Shown here piece after piece: positions 58,051-64,000 of a stretch of DNA of 64,000 bases; positions within the stretch are counted from its first letter, which is position 1; each line of letters opens with the position of its first letter. The translations under genes and the position numbers were made by a program. The stretch spans positions 16,512,897 through 16,576,896 of the forward strand of contig NC_049993.1 in NCBI RefSeq assembly GCF_000003815.2. Direction: 5' to 3'. This DNA is from Branchiostoma floridae. Its lineage: Eukaryota; Chordata; Leptocardii; Amphioxiformes; Branchiostomatidae. The notes under the pieces are model-generated. The model was not told the DNA's origin. It worked only from the letters and a program-made list of their open reading frames with translations, and made no database searches.

Positions 58051-59499
58051 AGTTATATAGCTCAGATATTAACCTCCTTGCTCAATACATTACAACCTAA
58101 TTGACTCAATACTGCCAAACTGGGGTATGAAATGACGCGATTTTGGTCCAACAATTTTTTTCGAACGCTCCAGAATAGAACAGAGAGCCAAATTGTGTGC
58201 TTTGAGAAGTAAAACATAATACGGGTTGCTATAGTTTGCATGAAATAGTGTATAAAACTGACCATGAGAACAACAAATCATTAGAGAATACTATGCAATC
58301 TACAGCCATAATGATTCTGACCTGTCGCCATGTTTGTTATCATTACTGATTAGAATGTTTGTTTAGGGCTGTCAGAGTAAAATTGCCTATGATGAAAAGA
58401 ATTTGAAATCCACCCAAATGCATGTACAGTATACTTCGATGTGTAAACTTTTGTAGAAAAACGTGACAAAAGTGACATTGGTCTCCTCCTTCTATATTTC
58501 CCCCAAGACAATTGTACACAAGTTGTGTTATTTGGAGGTTGGTCCAGGCAGACAACCATACATATGATCTAGGCCAACAAAGGAAAATAACCACACTAGT
58601 TCAACTCGTATGTTCTTTTCTTTTTATAGCTAGAATCCTGTGCTTCCCTTATCAGAAACGCCCGTGTTGGTGAAATGCCCTTTCCCCGGCCGTTATATTG
58701 GGCAAAAAAGTCTGGTCATTTAGGGCAAGGAGTTTACATAGAAATATATAGGGTGTCTTCTATTTAATGTGTTTATGTTGTGCTGTGCTCTTTTACAGTT
58801 TACTTGAAGCACTTCAAGTATGATGCATAGAATTTTCTATAAATGTTTATAGAGCAGCGGGAGTGGTTAAAACTTTCAGAAGCATGTCAAATACTTAAAA
58901 CATCTATCTGAGTCTGAGACTGTGATTTTTTCCCCCATCTTTTGTATGGGTTAGAATGTAGTTCTCCCTGGTTGTGAAGAAGGTACTTTTTGTTTGTCGT
59001 TCACACCCGGACAGAGACAAAAGACCAGACTACACATACGCCGTGGCAAATACAACTTTTACAATAGCTGCTCAGCTGTGATTGACAAACTCAAAAGTGT
59101 CATATTTGAGTGTCAAATTTATAGTTAACGAAAATGAATCAATAAGAATAAAGAATTGACGATTAGAAAATAGATTGAAGATTAGTCAAAGCGCGTGCAT
59201 TCCCATATCCCCATTCAGCGTTTCACAGATGTGTATTGTTTCTTGTTTTGCCAAAATCATTAGTGGCCATGGAACCAGTATTCTGTATGTATAAACACAC
59301 GACTGTCTTGTCCTTTCCTTTGCGCTTCCTCAGATTTTAGAAATTGAGCAATTACCTCAGCAGGACAGATTAGCGCCTGATTGGGATGCAAAGTGAGGGC
59401 GGGACACTGGGCGACAATTATCACTCAAACTACTGCATATTTACAAGCTATATGCTGGCACTTGGCTCATTTCAATATCCAAGTACCTAATAATCATAT
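58051..59499. other. Probable SLC17 3' UTR or intergenic; nothing else supported
   Basis: AT-rich, without splice-flanked coding stretches. Short open frames on both strands look like chance. Confidence 0.35.
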
Positions 59500-60069
59500 T
59501 TAAATGAGATATCTGGCAAGGCAGGTCTGGGCAATCTTAAGTGAATGGAGCTCCCCGCTGCCGAAGATTCCGTAGAACAGGGCTGTAGCCGCGAACACGC
59601 AGGCAATGATCAGGACAACACGGGACCACTCCTGGCTTGTCTGCAAATATTGTGTGAAAAATTATACGACAATTCATTTTTCAATACTTTCGTAACTTTG
59701 GCAAATATTGTGTGAAAAATGAAGATCGCACACCAATTCATGTTTACATACTTCCGTAAATTTGGTGGCAAATAGTACAAAAAAGAACATTTCAGATGAT
59801 TATCTTACAATATGTAAACAGCATGTTCAATAGTCATGATCAATAGAGGTGGAGCATTATATTTTTTCGCATGGCGAGTATACGTAGTTATGTGATGATG
59901 CTTCTATATATAAAATTTGATATTTATATATATGTACATTTATACCATGTCTTTCGGTTTGTAGATTTTTGTTATAGTACATCGTTATAAGGTTGTACAT
60001 TTGTACTGTAGTGTCCATTGCCTTTAGTTGATTTGCGCAGATTCATAGTCTGTATATATAGACTGACAC

Positions 60070-60100
<31 letters not shown>

Positions 60101-63100
60101 TAAGCTAAGGTTGTCACAGAAACATATCTACTACTAGTAGTATAATGGTGATGCTACTATGAGGTGTGTATATCATATACCTTGTTCTTGGTAAGTGTAG
60201 TCACCAGCAGTGGGAAGGTGATCCCCACCACTCGGCACAGAACCCGGCAGAGCCCGCACAGCACGCTGGCGTACCGGGGCGCGATGTCAAATGGGTTGGC
60301 GTCAGCAACTGGGAACGACAAACAACATTATTCAAAAAGACAAAAATCTTTACAACTTTTATTAACATTCACATAACAATGTACAGACAGTATGATACAT
60401 AAAAAGCAATTATGATCGAGTTGTGTTCATGAAATTACAAAGATAGTTGTCTATTTCTATAGTGTTATTTAGCCTGTTTCTAAAATACGCAAAATTTGGT
60501 CTGACGTTTCATTTACAAAATATAGGTAGATAGCGTATTTGCAAAACAAAGGTAGTACAGACAAACTACATTATTGTATCTGGGTAAAGCTATATGATGG
60601 CCACACAGCCGATGCTATCAAAAGCCCTGGCGTTATTGTCGACAGAGTTAGAATTAGACCTGGCCCAGAATGTAATGGCGAGATATTGGACACTGCATAA
60701 AAAGGGACATGTCAAGCCTGACAGAAAACGTTACGCAACTACCAGATAACAGACTTTCCCTCCAACAACAAGAATAGGAATATCTTATTAACATAGCGAG
60801 AGGGCCGGTACAACATGACCTTTAAAAGTTGGTGCATTGAAAAAGAAGATCATCATCATTCATCTACAGTCATGAGAAGAGCCATGTAGCTGCATTCAGC
60901 CTTTCATCATCTTTCTCCACTGTGCAAAAGAAGATGCAACCAGGTAAACACTGCTCTGAACTTACCTGCTGCCCTAGCCGCAGAACTCCCGTAAGCCACA
61001 GAGACGAAACAGGTTGCCACCACAGAGTTGGAGGTGAAGGCTGCCACGAAAAGGCAGCCAGAAACGCCCAGGCAGCCTTCATGAATAAAGAAAGAAGACA
61101 ATCATATATGCTTATGTCTGTATAATAAAATGGAAAAACACACACACACTAAAGATTCAACATATTTACAACCAAAAGGCGACTTAGAAAGAGTTTTCTT
61201 CCAAGTCTTCCTCGTGATGAGATAACTGAGGGTCCGAATGCTCAGCAAAAGGTCAAAGACGGATAGAGTTCTGTACCTAACTTCGTCTCGGTTTGATGCA
61301 TTCTTTTATAATATATGCATATTTGCATTGCTTCCTTCTTTCCCAGATATTCCTTTAAGTACCGCTGTGATTCAATATTTTTGCTACCAACCGTTAAAAA
61401 TAAAGTTGCCATGCAGTACGTGTAACAGTTACGTCACATTGCTACAGGAGAAAGGCATTGGTCTTTACCAAATCAGATGCTCCCAGCATGTTTTGTTTGA
61501 TACAGGAAAGTACCTCTTTCTAGATCTATGGGCATAGCTTGTTTACGAAGTTTCCATGCCGTTGCCTCTTTACATCCATCAATATTATTTTTCCTTGCCC
61601 TGAACAGGTCTACGTATGTGTACGGGAAAATTGTTACATGTGGAACATACGATACCTGTTACAGCCAACACTTTACGAGCGATCGTTGTTGATAAGCGTT
61701 TGCTTAAACGGTTCCCAACCAATGCAAACAGCGGTTCTAAAGCACCAAATATCAGGACTGGAATCCCAGCTAGGACTCCTACCTGCACATAGTAGAAAAT
61801 ACAAACAAATATTACTACTTCATTTTTTATGACGTTATGCTTTCATGTGGGTTCATCACACATTTCTGCGTCTATCGTAAAATGGATACATGGTAAAAGC
61901 TAATCGCTCTCCCTCTCTCCCTAGGCTTGACAAAAGACGTGAAGTTACGCGTAAAATATGGTGCGAAACATTTGTTATACGGTCACTTTACACACATACA
62001 CACACAGAAATGCAAGTACACGGAAGCGTACACATAAACACAGAGGCATGCGTACACAAGCGCGTCCACACACGAGCACCCACCAGCTCGATGCTTGCTC
62101 CAAAGCTTTGGTTGAAATAGAGCGGCAGAATATTGGGTTCCCAGCAGTAGGCCGCTATCTGCAGCAGAATGGAGGCCCAGACAGCGGGGGACGTCAAGAT
62201 GTGACGTAGGGGAATACTTTTCTATAACAGAATATAATGGAAATGACAATGTATTTAGTTACTTCATTTTATGACCGAAGGAAGGAAGAACAACAAGAAA
62301 AAACTAACAAAGAAAGAAATAGTGTTGCCAGTAAAAAGTTCTTGTTCGTACCATGCTTTTTTTCTTGTTCTTATTCTGCTCATTTGTCTTGTTGACATCT
62401 TTGTTTTTCCTCAAAATCATTGCTTCGAATACGACCATTAGGATTGTCCATGCTATGCCCAGGCCTCCTGTGTATCAGACGTCATTGACAACAAAAAGTC
62501 ATAAACAATGGAATGAATACTAAGTAGGCACAGAGGTAAGTCGTTATTAATTATATGATAAGGGACGGAAACGGTTTGTTCCTTTCGCCTATGCTAGGTT
62601 ATCCGGCTACATCGTTACATCAGTCAGTAGCCTAGCGACACGTGACATAAGGGTAATGTAAAGTTTTTGTATGACGTCGCAGAATGTCATATTTGATTCA
62701 GATTCAGACTTACCGAAAAAGTAAAATGGTGTCTGCCAGAACAGCCTTTGTGTGATGAAACCAGTCGCGATTATTCCAAGGAACTGGCCAAGATAGAGCC
62801 CTTTGTAGTACAAAGATGGATAATATAAGAACATTCAGTATGTTAGGGAACGGCATTTACAGTGTATCACGAAAGATACTGTATGGACTTTTGGAAAAGC
62901 AGAGTTGACTTAATCCTCTAAAAAAAAGGCAACATGAGGATGTCATTGATAATGACTTGCACTATGAACCAAGTGTCATGCACCTCTTTGATAAAAGCAA
63001 AATGTCCATTCTAACAACAGATAACATCACATTGACATTTGAATTGCTATAAAAGTATGAAATACAGTACTGTAAATGCAGAAATGTTCGCGATGGTTTT

Positions 63101-63821
63101 ATGTTCGCGGTATTCACGAGGAAGTCTTACAGCGAACTTAAAACCACCGCGAACACCCTCTTTCCCGCGAATGCGAAATTAACTTCCCGCGAACTTAAAT
63201 GCATTTACTAAACAACCTTCTGACCTGCAAAGATAAAAGGAGAAACCTTGGCACTTTGCGTCGGCAGCAATCGCTCACTCAGAACGCCGTAAGCAGCAGG
63301 CTCACATAGTCCCTGTAGGACGATTTAAGATCATGTATCTTTTAGCGATGTAAAGAACTGCTTAAATATCTGTACAACTTCTTCTTCTCAGATCAATGCA
63401 CTTGAGTCTAATATGTATACAGCATACTGCGTGTTTTAAATGTGCATCATTTAATGTACGTACTGTGTGCAATTAAGAAAATGTTGAACCCTCTATAGAC
63501 AAACGCACACACACAGACACACATATATGACGTTAATGATTAACATTATATCGAAACTTATTGGGATAGCTGCACGACCTTGATGTGTCAGAAGCGATGA
63601 GTTTTGCTTAATTTTGCTACAGAAACTAAGTTTTTTGTTACCATTGTTGAGTCCCTTCTGATGAATTGTGGACAGACGTTACGAGATACAGGACATGTTA
63701 AACATTTACCTCTGCCAGCCCTGCTACAACACGATGCGCCACTGCTGCTTCGAAGTGTTGAAAAACGAATGGGGCGACACTGTGGACAACGGAACTGAGA
63801 CCGACTGAGGCCAACAGCACC
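59500..63821 (-). CDS. SLC17-family transporter (sialin/phosphate/vesicular type), 3' part, nine exons
   Basis: Minus-strand exons in transcript order: 63710-63821, 63225-63312, 62714-62800, 62352-62467, 62084-62221, 61656-61782, 60966-61076, 60181-60308, 59500-59640. All have GT-AG borders, phases agree, and they encode about 349 residues to a TAA. Major-facilitator features of SLC17: RVVAGLAEGLCEPAAYGV (the helix-4 region), GLYLGQFLG, FYFFGGLGIAW before the long central loop, KSIPLRHILTSPAVW opening the second half, NPFDIAPRYASVL, and the C-terminal SQEWSRV...FYGIFGSGE. DIAPRYA and EW...FGSGE are family signatures. Members move organic anions, sialic acid, glutamate, nucleotides or phosphate using proton, voltage or sodium gradients; the substrate cannot be read here. 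The first helices lie beyond the right edge of the window. Confidence 0.88.
59636..59772. repeat. Duplication beside the last SLC17 splice acceptor
   Basis: gcaaatattgtgtgaaaaat, caattcat, atactttcgtaa and tttgg occur from 59643. They recur from about 59701 as gcaaatattgtgtgaaaaat, caattcat, atacttccgtaa and atttgg. The first copy includes the acceptor of exon 59500-59640. Confidence 0.7.
60070..60102. repeat. (GA)n microsatellite
   Basis: About 15 GA units with one interruption, in the last but one SLC17 intron stretch. Confidence 0.85.
63069..63209. mobile_element. MITE family E, copy 2
   Basis: The ends ctgtaaatgcagaaatgttc and gcgaacttaaatgcatttac are inverted repeats 141 bp apart. Inner blocks repeat the words ttcgcg / cgcgaa several times (gaacttaaaaccaccgcgaa). 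A decayed copy is at 17177-17330. It is in an SLC17 intron, 16 bases before the exon at 63225. Confidence 0.7.
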
Positions 63822-64000
63822 CTGAAAATTCAACATTGGTGATATTTATTTGTCATGTCTTTCTGTTTTCTTTCTTTCTTTCATTCCTTCTATCTACCTA
63901 CCAATCTTAAAATTCACTTTTAACGATTTGATCAGATCTAACTAGTTACTTGCTCATTGCACTTTAATTTTGTCCTATTTACTTTAAGTTGATACGGTTG
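63822..64000. other. SLC17 intron continuing beyond the window
   Basis: The sequence after the exon at 63821 contains pyrimidine-rich CTTT runs on the plus strand and no further exon; the upstream exons are not in view. Confidence 0.5.

Overview
The window is animal nuclear DNA. Genes are split into many short exons with GT-AG introns, and the intergenic space is full of short inverted-repeat transposons, microsatellites and a LINE. The gene set (SLC17 transporter, TIR-containing signalling protein, TspO-like membrane protein, DUF6729-type protein) and minisatellites that overlap splice sites suggest a cephalochordate (amphioxus, Branchiostoma-like). That assignment is inference; no database search was possible.

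Layout. (1) 147-182: possible last coding exon of a + strand gene that starts before the window. (2) 3737-23006, minus: seven exons that join in phase into a 386-aa, about eight-pass TspO/MBR-like membrane protein. (3) 9712-18745, plus: a ten-exon gene nested inside the 12-kb second intron of gene 2. It gives a 1,505-aa DUF6729-like protein with a D-D-E-type, RNase H-like core reminiscent of transposases. A phased array of TCCTAAC boxes lies upstream, and a 110-bp satellite and a damaged tRNA-Ser(CGA) copy lie downstream. (4) 23.0-32.4 kb: no gene that I can support; mobile-element debris between two divergent genes. (5) 32780-55298, plus: 28 exons that close in phase to a 1,755-aa protein with an N-terminal TIR domain, a helical middle, two tandem tyrosine-kinase-like domains that both lack key catalytic residues, and a long tail with SH3 ligands, an ITIM-like tyrosine and a C-terminal DTRL PDZ ligand. 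A kappa-B site, a CRE-like palindrome and two CCAAT boxes precede it. Intron 2 begins with a 3-kb minisatellite whose 44-bp unit copies the end of exon 2 (the TIR BB-loop codons) together with its splice donor. Another intron carries an intact 961-codon CR1/jockey-like LINE. (6) 59500-63821, minus: nine 3' exons of an SLC17-family transporter whose 5' part lies beyond the window. It converges on gene 5.

How the pieces fit. The three large loci look unrelated metabolically. The most unusual is gene 5: a predicted immune-type scaffold that would take a TIR-TIR input, hold two pseudokinase modules, and offer phosphotyrosine, SH3 and PDZ docking sites. A recurrent structural theme is tandem duplication anchored on exon-intron junctions. 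It is seen at three junctions of gene 2, at one of gene 5 (massively) and possibly at one of the SLC17 gene.
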